64,000 bases of DNA from Luscinia megarhynchos (Eukaryota; Chordata; Aves; Passeriformes; Turdidae): NCBI GenBank assembly GCA_034336665.1, contig CM067592.1, forward strand, positions 32,299,942-32,363,941. Direction: 5' to 3'. The notes below the pieces were generated by a model. The model saw only the letters and a list, made by a program, of their open reading frames with translations, did no database searches and had not been told where the DNA came from. The translations under genes were made by a program, and so were the position numbers. This document shows, in pieces, positions 12,488 to 25,505 of this stretch. Position 1 is the stretch's first letter. Each line of letters starts with the position of its first letter.

Positions 12488-14174
12488 AGCTTAATGTTCT
12501 TCTGCTACAAGCATTTTTGGTTACATGTGAGGCTGCTGTCTAGCCTCTCAAAGGGTTAGTGGTATGAGCTGTAAACAACTTGCTATAGATAGAAAAAAGC
12601 ACTGAACTACAGAATCTCATCAGCCTTCCTGGTGGGTCAGAAGGTATAGACCTCAAGAAAGATATTGTGGGAGTAGTAGGGGAAGAGTAATTTCATTCTG
12701 GTTTTGATCCTTGCAACACTTTAGAAGAATGATACTAAAAGGAACTGTGCTGTTACTCTTCATTTTGCTCCTTACTGAAAATACATGTGGATAGACTGCA
12801 AAACTTCATTACTCACTTAATACTTGACATTAACGTATGGTTTCACCAACCTTTTCAGTCCCTAATTGCCCTGGTGTGTCTTGGGGCAGAATATGGTAAA
12901 AGAATATACTTGGCAATATACTTCACATTTATGAAAAAACTGAGAGGTGATGGTGCTTGTACAGCAGCTGAGAATGCTTTGAAATTTTCTTTGGAATCCT
13001 GGCTTAATATCTAAGCACGTTACTATTCTGAGTACAGGGAAGAGAGACAAAAACTAAACCACAGAAATCCGTCTTCAGATATTCACAGCAGTATGGAGTC
13101 AGAAAAATCTCATACCTAAAATTCTTACAGAGGAAAGATTAAGAATCAGGAAGAGCTGTACACAAAAAATTGGAAGATTTCCTCCATATTCAAATCCCAA
13201 CTGAGTCTCCTGGAGTTTCAGATTTTGAGAGTTTTTTGGTTATTGCTTCAAGAACAATAGCAGAAAAAGAGTCCAGACCATTTTCTCCTGGCAAACAGTG
13301 TAAAAAAAATTCCCATTTTCAACTGAGTTAAGAAAATAGGAAACACTGCAGAGCTGATCGTTAAGTTGGGAGCTAATAACTGACTTTCAACACAATAGTT
13401 ACAGAGTAAAATTTGTTGTCATTAACTTAGTTTAATATTCCTAGAAAAAGGATATAGCTTGTTTTGATGTGCTAGGAGAGCCAGCATGCTTTCTACAGGA
13501 AAGAGAGGAATGAAGACTATGACAATTTTAATTCAGTCATTCAGATATTTAATTTGTATCAGTCAAGCTGTACCACTTGAAGAATTACATAGAAATAATT
13601 GAGAAGACCACAGTCTTCCAAAAGTAAACTCAGAATAGCTGTTCAATGTCAAGAAGTTTCTTCTCTAAGTAAAAAAATAAACAAAAGGGAAGATCACTCA
13701 GTTTTGCTAATTGCTATGTTTGTATTCTAAATTACCAAAAAAACAATTAGAAGAACCCTGTTTCAATGTTAGCTCGGCTGTTTTCAACAACAAAATGGCT
13801 CACATCAAAAATGTGTCTTTTCTGCAGCCTCCACAGCCTGAATTACAGAGGCAGTCATCATCTAATCAGATATAATTGCTCTTGTTTATAAGAGCAACAG
13901 CATGAGCACCTCATGGTGAGCCAGCAAGCTCTACCAAAGGGGTGAAAGAGAATGTTGTAACTCTGTTATTAATTATAACTGCTCAATAATTTGGTCAATG
14001 TGTTGAAAAGATTCAGTAAACATGTATGGAGTAGTGAAGAGAGAATCAAAGCAATGAAAACCAGATGGCTGAAAATGGAGGAAATTGCAGGCAAGTTTTC
14101 CAGCTTTGTTCGTGAATATTTTCAAAACTGAACTTTTATTTCTGTGCAACAAACAACAGCTGAATTTCACAATA

Positions 14175-14226
14175 TGAAGGGGAAAAAAAAGAAAAAAAAA
14201 AGAAAAAAAAAGGAGAAGAAAAAGCA
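14175..14226 (+). repeat. A/G-rich low-complexity tract
   Basis: A-runs of eight to ten bases are separated by single G residues and followed by AGG/AAG units. It is simple sequence inside the 18 kb intron. Confidence 0.85.
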
Positions 14227-14832
14227 GATGGTTCTAGGAATAGCACACAATTTTACCCCAGCACTCACCTTTACCACTTCAAGCATCTGTGGTTTGCAAG
14301 AAAATATAGGAAACCATCTGAATGGTTCTGATACCTGACCAAAAAGGTAAATGTTGTCTGAGTTAGTCTGGGCTTTATCTCATTGTGTAGTTTGTTTCTT
14401 TTCTCTTTCTTTTTCTTTTCTTCTCTGTTGGCTTGATTCATGTTTTATGATTAATCACCTGTTATTATTTTAATGTTTATTTGGTAAATGTGGTATTGTC
14501 ATTTGTTTTGCTCTATTTCCCAGCTAAAGTTAAACTACAAAGCATTTAAAAAGTCAACAAGTTTTTCAATGCATTAGGTTGGTGATAAGTCAGACTTAGT
14601 GTAAGGTATGCTCCCATCAGCAATCTAAAATTAATTCAATATGTGTGAAAGGGACAGAACTTTCTCTAATCCATTAAACGTGACCTGTGTGTGGAAGGGT
14701 GTCAATGCAGATGTGTTTTGCATTGGCAGGGTGAAATATTAAAGCATCTCTATCTAGTTAATGAAAAGGGTTAAAAGGTCTGTAAGTCATTATGTCGACA
14801 GATCCTGCACTAAAGCCTTACTGGCAGGCATT

Positions 14833-14870
14833 ACCAGTTCTTGCTATTATCAAGAACTACCAGTTCTTGC
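14833..14870. repeat. Direct 12-mer repeat overlapping an 8-bp inverted repeat
   Basis: ACCAGTTCTTGC occurs at 14833-14844 and 14859-14870. Between them CAAGAACT (14851-14858) is the exact complement of AGTTCTTG inside the first copy, so direct and inverted arms alternate. Confidence 0.85.
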
Positions 14871-17637
14871 AGTTAGGGGTTTTTTTCAGAGTTGTAAGTT
14901 AGAATAAGCATTAATGAAGCAAAGATGGTATTACTGTCTCATTGTGACACAGACAGGTTTTCAAATTCTCACAAACAACTGACATATTTTTTATATGGGA
15001 CACATTTAGGTTTATTTTTAGCTGAAGTACATTGAGAATGTCTTTGAGAGCCTCTTAAAATGTAGCCCACAGAGCCTCCTGGGTTCACAGAACACAGCTT
15101 GACTTGTGGAGGAACAGGTTGGAGAATCAGACATTAGAAGGGCTATGCAGTCACACACGGTAGATTCGCCCTTATTTGAAGCCTTTAGTTTGAGAAACGT
15201 CTTAGACAGAACTCTTGGACTTGATGAGGGAATCATAAGGTCGTTTATTCCCTAGCTTTACTATGCTAAATACAGACCTATACAGGGACGTCTAAACAAG
15301 CTGCCCTCCCTAGGTGGCTCTGTTATGCTCTTATCTGCATTACCTGCATGCCTACCCCCACCCCTGTAATACCACCCTGGCCTTAAAACATATTGATCTG
15401 TGACCTTAAAACATCCCTTTTCTTTCCTCTTGTCCATAATATAATCTCCTCCTGTGCATCCTTTCTGGCTCCCAAGAGATTGTCCAGGATGTGTGTGATA
15501 GTCTGCCTTTCCCTTCTCTCTGGTTGTTCTCTCTGGCTCCTCAGTGTCCTTTACTCAGCTACAGTTACAGTGAAGTCCCCAAGGAGACCCTTTTCAGCCA
15601 TGCGTGTCACCTCACCATGTGAAGCAAAGCCACTTGCAGTTTCGGAGGGTCAGAGGTGCTCTGGAGACTCCATCACACCCTGCCTCCAGCTCTTCTAATC
15701 TAAAATTTCAAGGGTCTTCCCCAGCCATTTTACTTTTTTTAAATAATAAGATGTTTCCTTCATTAGATAGGATTGCACTGAGACATTTTCCTTCATTTCA
15801 GCTTGTATTCCCGTCAGACTATTATCTTCACAAAATATTAGAGTGCAATTACAATTTATTTTGGCTTCTTATGTTTAGTGATAAATCACACTTCTTTATC
15901 AGAATACTGTATAGTTAGATTATTTTTCTCTACACAGATCTCCAGTTCACAATTTTCTCCAAGTTAGTACACGCTAGTGTTGAAGCAATTTTGCCGTGCC
16001 CTAACATATTTTTGTTATAGTTTGGTTTGGGATGAGTATTAGCTTAACTCATGCTAGGGATTTACTGAGTTCCTCTGCAGAGCAGACTTACTCTTCTCTT
16101 TTTTTTCTGGAACAGTCAATTTTGTGGGTTTCAGCACTTTAGGACAGTCCTCTTCTTCTAACCCTTCTCTTCACTTATGCCCAAATTTAGGATTTACTGA
16201 CACCTGATATTTTTCAGTATTTTGAGCACATACCATCTCACTCCAGTGTTTTATATGTTAGCTTCTGCTCCTCGTTTTTTCTCTAAATTTATTCTCAGTT
16301 TTCTTGAATATTAACTTACTGCCTGAGCAGCAGGATTTTGTTCCCCAAAGAAGCTTTCCGAACAGCAGCAAAAAAAGTGTGTCTTTTCTTGTGTGCCACA
16401 TACAAAGTCAAACATTTTGTAGCATAATAAGGGGGATTAACTTTTTCACTTCAGCATTAATATATGAAACAAGCTACAGGGTCTTATAAATTGATTTTAC
16501 AGTGCATCTTCGCTTCCTTTAAGAAGGAGTGAAATGAACAACACCATTTTACTTTCCACTTACAGTATGGCTGAAGTAATTTGTGGGAGACTGAGGAATA
16601 TCCTGTGCTTTCAACCAATAAACCTTTATGGACTAAAAGATATGTTTAAGAATATGGTCCTAATTCTTGAAAAATATATTGTACGGTTTTGTGACATAGT
16701 TTGTCATCAGAAAGATTCACACATTAAATGAATGGAGAAGGTGCCCTCACTTCCATTCAGTTTGGAGTGAATTAAGCGCCTATTAAAGGAGTCAGACTGA
16801 TTAAAGTATGAATTCTCTGTCTGCCAGGTAGGTCTGTCACATCTCCAGAAGCACAGCAAGACCTATTTGTGTCCATTAAATTTCCCTCTTCAATGTGCAA
16901 TTATCCATTAGAATTGTGACTAAGATGGTGTATTGTATATTCTAACCAGCTGTTAGTAGATCTTAGTCATTCACAACTTTGGGAGACACTTGAAGCATTT
17001 CATTTAATTCCCACACAATGGATCCACAGATTTGTCATATTGTAACTAAATTGTATAGAAGTGTGTTTGTTTGTTTGTTTAATTATAATGCTTACATTGT
17101 TCTGATCTGAACAAAGATTTTCAGGTGCCTCAAACAAGTTCATTTTCCTTCCCATGAGGAAGAAAACTGTATTGTCTTAAGTCATTATTTTTTGCAAGTT
17201 CTAAGAAGCCAGTTTCTCACTAAGGAAAATTTTGAGAAGTGTGTTAAATAGCCATTCTGCAGTATGTGGATTCTGCACACAAATCTATGTAGATATAGCA
17301 ATTAGGATAGAGATACTACCTGTTTTAATACCTTTAAGTTTGCCTACATCATAATTTCTATGATACCAACAGTTTGAATAGAATTTTTCCTTCCATCGAG
17401 TCAGAACCACTTGATACTTCCATGAATCTCACTATTTTAATATAATTGTTTTTGAGGGTTTAGGCCTATAACATGAGTTTAGAGTCTCCTCACTTTAAGT
17501 AAGGAGCACCTGTATGTTTGGGTCTTTGAACATCAATGTGGAAAAAAAAAACATCTTTTAATAGAGAAGTGTGAGTGAGCTAATAAATATATTATTGGTC
17601 ACAGTTTCAGGATCTCAAGATACAAATTAAAAAGGAA

Positions 17638-18400
17638 TAGAATCATAGAATGGCTTGGGAAAGACCTTAAAGATCATATATTTCCAACCCCTTGCCATGG
17701 GCAGGGATAACTTCCACTTGACCAAGTTGCTGAGAGTCCCATCCAACCCGGTCTTGAACACCTGCAGAGATGGGGCATCCTCAGTTTCTCTGGGAAATCT
17801 GTACAAGTGTCTCACCACCCTCACAGTAAAGAATTTCTTCCTAATATCTAATCTACATCTACTCTAAGTTTGAAGCCAGTTCCCTTTTCCTGTCACTACA
17901 TGCTCTTGTGAACAGTCTCTCTCCATCTTTCTTGTAGGCGCTCTTCAGGTACTTGGAAGGCTGTGATTAGGTCACACCAAAGCCTTTTCTTCTCCAGGCT
18001 GAATAGTTCTAATTCTCTCAGCCTTTCCTCGTGGTAGAATTTTTGGGTTCCTCCAATCATCTTCATGGCCTCCTCTGGACTGTCCCCAACAGTTCCATGT
18101 CCCTCCTGTGCTGGGACCCCAGAGCTGGGTGCAGCACTGCAGATGGGGTGTCACCAGAGCAGAGCAGAGGGGCAGAATCCCCTCCCTCCCCTGCTGCCCA
18201 CACAAAGTCATCCCTTCTTTGGATGCAACCCAGGACATGTTTGGCTTTCAGGGCTGTGAGTGATCATTGTTGGGTCATGTCCAGCCTCTCCTCCAGCAGC
18301 ACCCCAAGTCCTTCTCAGAAGGGCTGCTCTCCATCTGTTCATTCCCCAGGCTGTGTTGGCACCAGGGGTTGCGCTGACCCTGTATGAGATTGCTGTGGAC
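17638..18400 (-). mobile_element. CR1 LINE fragment, 5'-truncated, minus strand
   Basis: The left end AATCATAGAATGG is the complement of the CR1 3' tail. Characteristic CR1 3'-region stretches follow in reverse: CTTAAAGATCAT, TCTTCTCCAGGCTGAATAG, CCCCAGAGCTGGGTGCAGCA, CACCAGAGCAGAGCAGAGGGG and CAGCACCCCAAGTCCTTCTC. About 760 bases of the 3' end remain, so the copy is truncated at its own 5' end, as is usual for CR1. Many indels and no long open frame show that it is dead. The subfamily cannot be assigned by eye. Open frames drawn here are not host genes. Confidence 0.9.
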
Positions 18401-19592
18401 ACATATTTTGGTCTTTTTTAATGGTCCCTCATTATAAATACAAAATATAAAATTCAGTGTAAGATACTGATTCTGGATACAGCCTTGTAACAAAACTCTT
18501 TTACTGCCTTTTAAACAGTATGTTGCAAGAAGGACATTGAAGGGAATTCAAAGCAGAACATAAGGGAATGTAAGCAGACATTATGAGTTTCCTGAGTTCA
18601 ATCACAATGCCATATAGTTATATAGATATATTCTTAAGTTCTACTCTTCTGCCTTTCCCCTGCTAAAAAAAACTAGAGAAACACTGTGTGTGCCTGATTT
18701 TGAGAGACAGTCTGTTTGTATCTTCTGCCCTGGTGAAATAGTTCAGGAACAGTTCATCCTGTTGAAAATATTATCCCCGTAATGCTGCCAGCCAGGTCAG
18801 CAAGAAGCTCATGTTATCTGCTCTTTTTGTGGCAGTACTGCTCATAAAACTTGAACTTGCTAGAGTCAAAGTCGCTGAAACCCAGTCACTGTTACCTGAA
18901 CACTCTTTCATTCATGAATATTCTTGCTTTGTCCATTCAATCCAGTGACATCTTTACTTCTTTCCTGTCCTTATCATTTCAGCAAAGGCTTCTTTAGGTT
19001 TAGGGAGAGTCTTGCTACTCTGTGGGACAAAACCATGTGGTTCATGAATATTGATCTTATAATTTGTGAAGTCAGGCTTTTTGCATATTATTTCTGTGCC
19101 ATCTACTTCTATTTCAGACTATACAATTTTTTAAAGTTTAGTTTTAGAAGGAATTTCAGATAAAAAATTGTTAGTTGACTGCACATCTTTCTCACCTGTG
19201 AGCTTTCTCTTTCTTTGTCTTCTGGTGTCTGTAAGGTTATTGGTGTCTTCCTCAGGAATAGCTATGTTTTTTAATATTTTCCATTTGATGTAAAGGTAGG
19301 TCTAAAAAAAAGGTGTTGGCTTATGACATAGTCCTGCATGGAAAGCATCAGTGTGAAAAGAGCTGGGGAGGTTTCAACATAAAGCAGCTCTGTCAAGGGC
19401 AGCAGGGTGTTAAACTGTCTGTTGTGATTTAAGCTCAGATGGCAGCTCAGCACCATGAAGCTTTTCACTCACCCCCTCACACCTCAGTGGAACAGGAAAG
19501 ATAATCAAAACTAAGATTTGTAGGCTGGGAGAAGAAGAAGGGTTTAATAATTGGAACATAAATAACATATAATAATTATAGAAGAGATGAGG

Positions 19593-19658
19593 ATGAGAAT
19601 GAGAATGAGAATGAGAATGAGAATGAGAATGAGAATGAGAATGAGAATGAGAATGAGA
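19593..19658 (+). repeat. Hexanucleotide microsatellite, 11 exact copies of ATGAGA
   Basis: Eleven uninterrupted ATGAGA units run from 19593 to 19658, flanked by one imperfect unit on each side. The array is open in several frames, which would read as Met-Arg, His-Ser or Leu-Ile dipeptide repeats. These are artefacts of the 6-base period. Perfect identity between copies suggests recent expansion and likely length polymorphism. Confidence 0.97.
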
Positions 19659-22600
19659 AAGAATGGAGGAAAAACAAATAAGGAAGAGCAAGAGATGCAC
19701 AGTATTATTTCTTGCTTTCTGACCATTGCTCAGCCCCATCTCTACATCCCAAACAACCCTCCTCCCAGGTAACTTCTCCAGTTTATGTATTAGGCATGAC
19801 ATTCTGCAGTGTCCAATATCCATTTGGCCACTTTGGGTCACCTGTCCTGGCTGTGGTCCTTCACAGTTTGTATTTTTTTTTTGATCCGCTTCATTGGCAG
19901 AGCATGAGACAAAATAAAGTCCTTAAGTGTGAACATTACTTAGCAGCAAACAAAATATCAGTATGTTATCAATTTATTCCCACACTGAATCTGAGAAGAA
20001 ATTAACTCTACCTGAGCAGAAACCAGGACATTTTTTTCCTTTGCTTCTTTGCAAAGCAATCATTTAGACTGATCTACAAAATTTATTTTATAAATTAGTG
20101 GTTCTTGTGTTCTGCATTGCTTCAGTGTAGGTTTAGGGCAATGTACAGTAGCTCGAACTCACCCTGGTTTAGTTCCCAGTGTGCTTTTTCCACTGAATCA
20201 TTCAGCTTCTGCCATCTCCTGTTGCAATTCAATACAATGCAAGTTCAGTTTGTGCAATTTGTGTTCTATTCTTCAAACCTCCCGATATTATTTCTTAACC
20301 AGCTTTCCACCTTTACACCAATTTACTCTTTTCCTTACCTGTTAACTGTTTCATTCTTGAAAGGCCTACTAAGGATATATTTTTCTATCTCATATAATAT
20401 ATTAAATAACATCCTTGTAACAAGTTGCTGCTTTAAGCATAAGCCGAAATCTAACCAGTATTCAAATTCTTGAACAGGTTCTCTGCCAAACCTGAAGCTG
20501 CCTTTTCATGTTCCTGCCTGGTTCTTACAATATGTATCTGTAAAAGTCTTCTGAAAGACCCACTGCACATCCTCCCACTATTCAAAATGTTGACAGAGGT
20601 ACACAAACTCTCTTCTCTGTCCTGCCTGAATAGCTCATGTTCTCTAACTTTTAAAATGCAGAACATTATAAATACTGCTTGAAGCGTGTCATAAGGTTAC
20701 TCTAGCAATCAGAATTGTCGGTTGTAGAGTTGCTGAAATTCCTTTTACCCTCTGTACTTCTCTGACTTTTGAGTTCCTTCTCTGTGTTCCTCTGTTTAGC
20801 TCTATTATATAAATACTGGATCCCTGCTACAATCAGCTATAATGAGCTGCAATGTTAATTGATATCAGTAAGTTTACAGAGTGCAGGCCATTTCTGTCAC
20901 CTGCCAGAGCACTTCCATTCAGCCTTTGATCTGCTTATGTGTGTTGTCTGCATATCTTTAATGGACTTCCTTCACTTTAAGGAAGATACTTTTTGAAGAA
21001 AGCACCTCATTCTCCCTTGTGCACAACAGTCCTCTGGAACCCTTCCTGCTTGTTCAGTTCCCTTGTCTCAGTGGCAATGCTGTGCAATGGATAATGTAGA
21101 GTGGATTTTGTCAGGCTGGCACTGAACAACTCTAAGTATGAATTGTTTTTCTGGTTTTGCTGGTGATGACTTAAAAGTACTTTGCATTTTCATTTTTTAT
21201 TTTATAAAGAGCATTAATTTTTTCAGAGCTTAGTTAAATCTCACTTTTCTTCTGAGGTGTGTGTATACCCTATGTGTATTTGTAATGTTCTCTCTATTAC
21301 AAATTGAACCACAGCCATAGGGAGATCACTTCCTAGAGACCTCAGATCTGGTGTTTCAACACCAGGGTTGAAGTCTTTGCTCTCATACTTCGTTTCAAAG
21401 GAGCAGTCAGATTTTACTGTGAGTAATGTAAAATCTGGATGAAAAAATCACTTGTAGTTAAATTCTTGGCTTTTGTGTCACTTTCTTTGAGACTTTGATT
21501 ATAAGTCAAGAACTGACTATGGAGTTCTCATCTCAGTCCTGTAGCTTCATGCAAGAAAGTATACTATCCAAACAGAGTAAATGGTATATTTTCCTGCTGT
21601 TCAGAGCATAAGATCATGTTCTGACATATTTAAGACGTGATGCTGAATATATTTACTCAACCAAATACATGTTTGTTAAATGAGCCTCAAGAAAGCCTTT
21701 CACACCTGAAACAGGAAGAGCTTTGCCACAAACACTGTTCCAGGTTCATAAGGGAAGAGGAAGGGCGGAAAATATGGGCTGTGAGAAGACTTCTCAGTCT
21801 TTACAGCCAAATGGAGAATGCACAGGTTGACAGAGGAAAAGAGGAAGCCAGTATTGATACAATATGTGATTTACTCAGCCCGTCGTATGCACATATAAAC
21901 AGCTGCCTCACAGCCCTTGTGCACTGAGGAATGTCTTATGCAAGCAGGTATCAGATGTTGTCAGATGCTTCCACACAGAAGAATGTGTACTTTAGAAATA
22001 AAAAAAATATATATTTTGTATAACTTTCATTTGGTTTAACCACATAAAAATGACAATAATTTCTTTCTTTTTTTTTTTTACTAGTTTGGGAGGTCTTTTT
22101 CTAGGAGTGTTTACTTTTCCTCTGCAATGTTCAGTTGTTGTGGCAGGGGTGGAAGGGACTCTGTCAGCATTAAACTGCATCCCTAGATAATTTTTTTACA
22201 ACACCTAACACCTTGGAACGATTTGGAGTTTACCATATATCTTGTGCATGTGGGAACTAATCCAAAGTTGTCACCTACATAGCACTTTGGCACAAGACTA
22301 CAATTTCTACCTACATCATTTACTTTTTCCAGGCTGCTTATAGGGGTTGAGAGGATGTTTTCTTCTGAAGGCTTGTAGCCCTACCAGGGCAACAACTAAT
22401 TCTAGCAGCTTGTCTTGCCATGAGTAGCTGCTTACAAGCCAGTGCCACTTTCTGTTCTCTCTACCTAGCAGAAGTATTGTCTGATCTCCAGTTCCTGTGG
22501 CAATGACAGGGACATTTCAAAACTGAGGTAACTGCATTTTTGTCCCTGTTATTATTTGTGACACAATAATGTCTTGAGGCTCCTGTCAAGCTGAGTCCCC

Positions 22601-22683
22601 CATTGTGCTAGCTGGTGTAGAAAGACAAAATAAGATAGTATCTCTGCTGTAAGGTTACTTCCTGAGCAGGCACCATGGACACC

Positions 22684-22697
22684 AAAAAAAAAAAAAA
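22684..22697 (+). repeat. Poly(A) run
   Basis: Fourteen consecutive A residues or nearly so in intron sequence, with no recognisable retrotransposed body attached. Confidence 0.7.
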
Positions 22698-24002
22698 GAC
22701 AGAAAAAACCACCACACAAAAGTATTGTTATTTTGTGAATATGAAGTTGAGACATGGAAGAATTGTATGATTCAGCCCAGTGCTTGGCTATCCACTTTGG
22801 ACTCAAAGGGAATATACTCATACTCATGTCACCCATGTTTCAGGAGTTCCGGTGTCACTCACCTCTGGAGTTCAGCAAAGAACCAGGAGCAAGATCCTAC
22901 TCTCTTGATTCTCCAATTCTTCACCTGAACTGTTAGAGCACAATATGATCTTGATACCTTTATTCTTCTGTTGAAAGAAAGAAGGAAAATTCCTTCCTAA
23001 TTAAAAATTAGATGTTCAGGACTTTACAGGTTTACATGTTCATGTCACGTGTTGGACTTTTTAAAACAGCCTGAAGCTGATAACAAATGCCCAAGTTTAA
23101 TTCAAAAACCACAAGAAAGATTTTTGTTAACTACGTCAAAATCATTTGTCTATTATAAATGGCATAGTTAAACTGGTTTTTGAGAGAATCACTAACATTT
23201 TTAGATGTACATTAATAGTATGGAATAATCATCCTGTGGTGGTAACCAGGTTTTTCAGATTATTGAGCATTTTTTGGCCATTGGAGCGTCAAAGTTTTTC
23301 TTTTATTCAGGTGCACTGTGAGTATTTACATTTTAAAACGCGCTGACCATGATAATTGCAGAAACGGTTTGTTGAAGTGGAATTAAGCATATGCATAAGC
23401 ATTCCTTAGATAAGTCCAATTTATTTAATGAGAATGAAAATAGCAATTTATTATTGTTCCTTTACCAATTAGACTTATAATTCCTAAAACTGATGGTAGA
23501 TCAGATTGTTAATCTAATTCATGCTATATATTGGCTGATAAATTTCCCAAGTTGTGATTTCCTGTTCATAAAATCTGTCCATTACTAATTCACTTTGTTA
23601 GCTTCTAGTTCCTGCAAATGCAAGAAATTCAGTGTTTTGGTTTGCTGGGGTTTTCATTAAATTTTGTCTAGTTTTTAGACTACACCTTTCCCTTATCATT
23701 ATGTGTAAGAAAAACAATTGTCTTGAGCAGTCAGATCTGGTACTTCTGAAACTACTTCATAAGCAGAGTCTGCCTACCTTCATATGTGACGAACTCTAAA
23801 AAAACTAGTATGATATCCTTATGGAAGAAGGAAATTGTTCATTCAGAAAGGTAAGTTTCTGTGATCAGTTTTGGTTTTGAAATTTTGATGATACTTGAAA
23901 TAAGTTGTATTTTCAGACCATTCTCTGCTGGTAATATATTTCCAGTAGAAATCTGTTTTCATCTACGTTCATTTGGAAAATGTTCACGTGTGTGTGACAC
24001 AT

Positions 24003-24047
24003 GTGATACATGTATCAGGGATAAATGCGTCTCAGTGATACATGTAT
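24003..24047. repeat. Two 13-mer copies, one inside a 12-bp palindrome
   Basis: GTGATACATGTAT is present at 24003-24015 and 24035-24047, 32 bases apart. The first copy forms the perfect palindrome GATACATGTATC (24005-24016). Immediately upstream are GTGTGACACATGTG-like words. No binding factor can be assigned. Confidence 0.8.
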
Positions 24048-24939
24048 TTCAACACATCCAGCCCTATGAATTGCCTTTCCTCTTACACTCCTCTTTGCTA
24101 GCCATCTCTAAGTGTCCCAGTGGTGTTAAATTAATATAGCTTTTGTTCAATCAGTTCAAATATTTGGTGTAATTTATGTATATCAATAGAGTTAGGTATC
24201 TGTATCCTGCAAAGGATGAAAACGTTTTGAAATCTGCTTTATATTAAATACAGTTGTTGAAATATTTTTAAAATCTAGTTTGTGCTTACATACATAACCT
24301 CTACTATATTTAGGAGGTGGAGATGGACAACTGGTGAACTAATAAATCTAGAGCTAGGCCAAGCCAGAAGTTTAGGAGCATAGATGCATCAAATTCCTAA
24401 AGGCTAAAAATATGTTGTTTCTATGTTACCAGGTTAGTACAGCTTTGGACAGTAGTGAAGGAGAAAGGAGAAAGGATAAAATGTATATTTTGGACCAAAA
24501 CTGTGCAATCCTTTCGCCAGATTCTGAAAAGTAATATGGGAAGTACCAAGCAGATGACTTTCAGCTGTTCTATAAACGAGCAAGTACACAGATGGTTCTT
24601 AAAGTCTATACCCAGCAGCCACAGTCAGCTTACAAAGATACCAGTTCCACTCGTGCAAGATTCCTTTAGCTGATTCTGTAACTACTACATTCATCCTTTA
24701 AAGTGTAAGATTCTTTCCTACTTGAATTTTAATTCTGGTATTGACAGGTGCATGTAGGACATTATCTTTTGTATGCCCTGTGCATTGGAAGAGCCAGTAT
24801 GGCCAAAACACCCAGAAGAAAAGGTAGGCAGAGGAATTCACAGCTAAATACCATATGAAATAAGACAGGACATATTTCAGTTAGCATAATATAACACTCT
24901 ACAGTAGGAGCTAAAATGGTTTTGAAATCAAAACCAGTG

Positions 24940-25505
24940 AGAGACTCCAAGTCAGAAGTACAGTTTAATAGAAAAAAAAAGGCGAAAATAAAATACATGC
25001 CATAGTACAAAAGAAAAACCACTGACAGAGTCAGAATACAGCCTGACACCCCACTAGTTAACGTGGTGGTAGTAGTCCAGATGAAGTGGTCTTCTCAAAG
25101 AAGTGATCCTGTAGAAATCCTGGCAGTGATCGTGGTAACTCTTGTCCTCTGGAAAGTAAGGGCTGCATTGGTGTTCCAAATCTCAGTTTTTGTCAAAGTA
25201 GGAAAGGCTTAGCTCGTCCCCCTGGCTGGAGCATCTCCCAACGGGATGATGTGATTTTATCAGTCATGCAGTGAGACTCAATGGCCCATTAACAGAAGAT
25301 ATCTCCCAGGAGGAAGGAAGGGTTGTGGAAAAGATAGAGAACATTGCCCCACCTTGTTTTTAACAGATGGCCCATTAGCAGAGGGTATTTCCCACAGAGA
25401 CAAGGATCACTGCCCCACCTGGTTTCAGCAGAAGGTGATAGAATACATGCCTTTGGACATACCTTTACATTGTAACCTAGGACGGGGCAAAACAGCATTA
25501 CTACA
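24940..25505 (-). mobile_element. Probable solo LTR of an old endogenous retroelement, minus strand
   Basis: On the minus strand the block starts near 25505 in a C/T-rich stretch, contains two diverged copies of a 28-base segment (25281-25308 and 25367-25394, 24 of 28 bases alike) like duplicated U3 elements, and reaches an ATTAAA polyadenylation-like signal (24964-24969). The text resembles LTRs of endogenous retroviruses in songbird genomes as I remember them. No gag, pol or env frame adjoins it, so a solo LTR is most likely. The TG and CA termini and target duplication could not be fixed, so the ends are approximate. It could be another dispersed repeat. Confidence 0.45.

Noticed and set aside
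15018..15420. Possible second LTR fragment (minus-strand AATAAA near 15244, repeat-like wording)
   Set aside because: No terminal motif, duplication or clear family match could be established by eye. A repeat-library search would decide.
19410..19841. 143-codon minus-strand frame with a His-Ser repeat
   Set aside because: The frame is kept open by the ATGAGA array, and flanking residues show no domain.
21637..21927. 96-codon open frame with a charged, helix-like composition
   Set aside because: It has no recognised domain or splice context, so it cannot be separated from chance.
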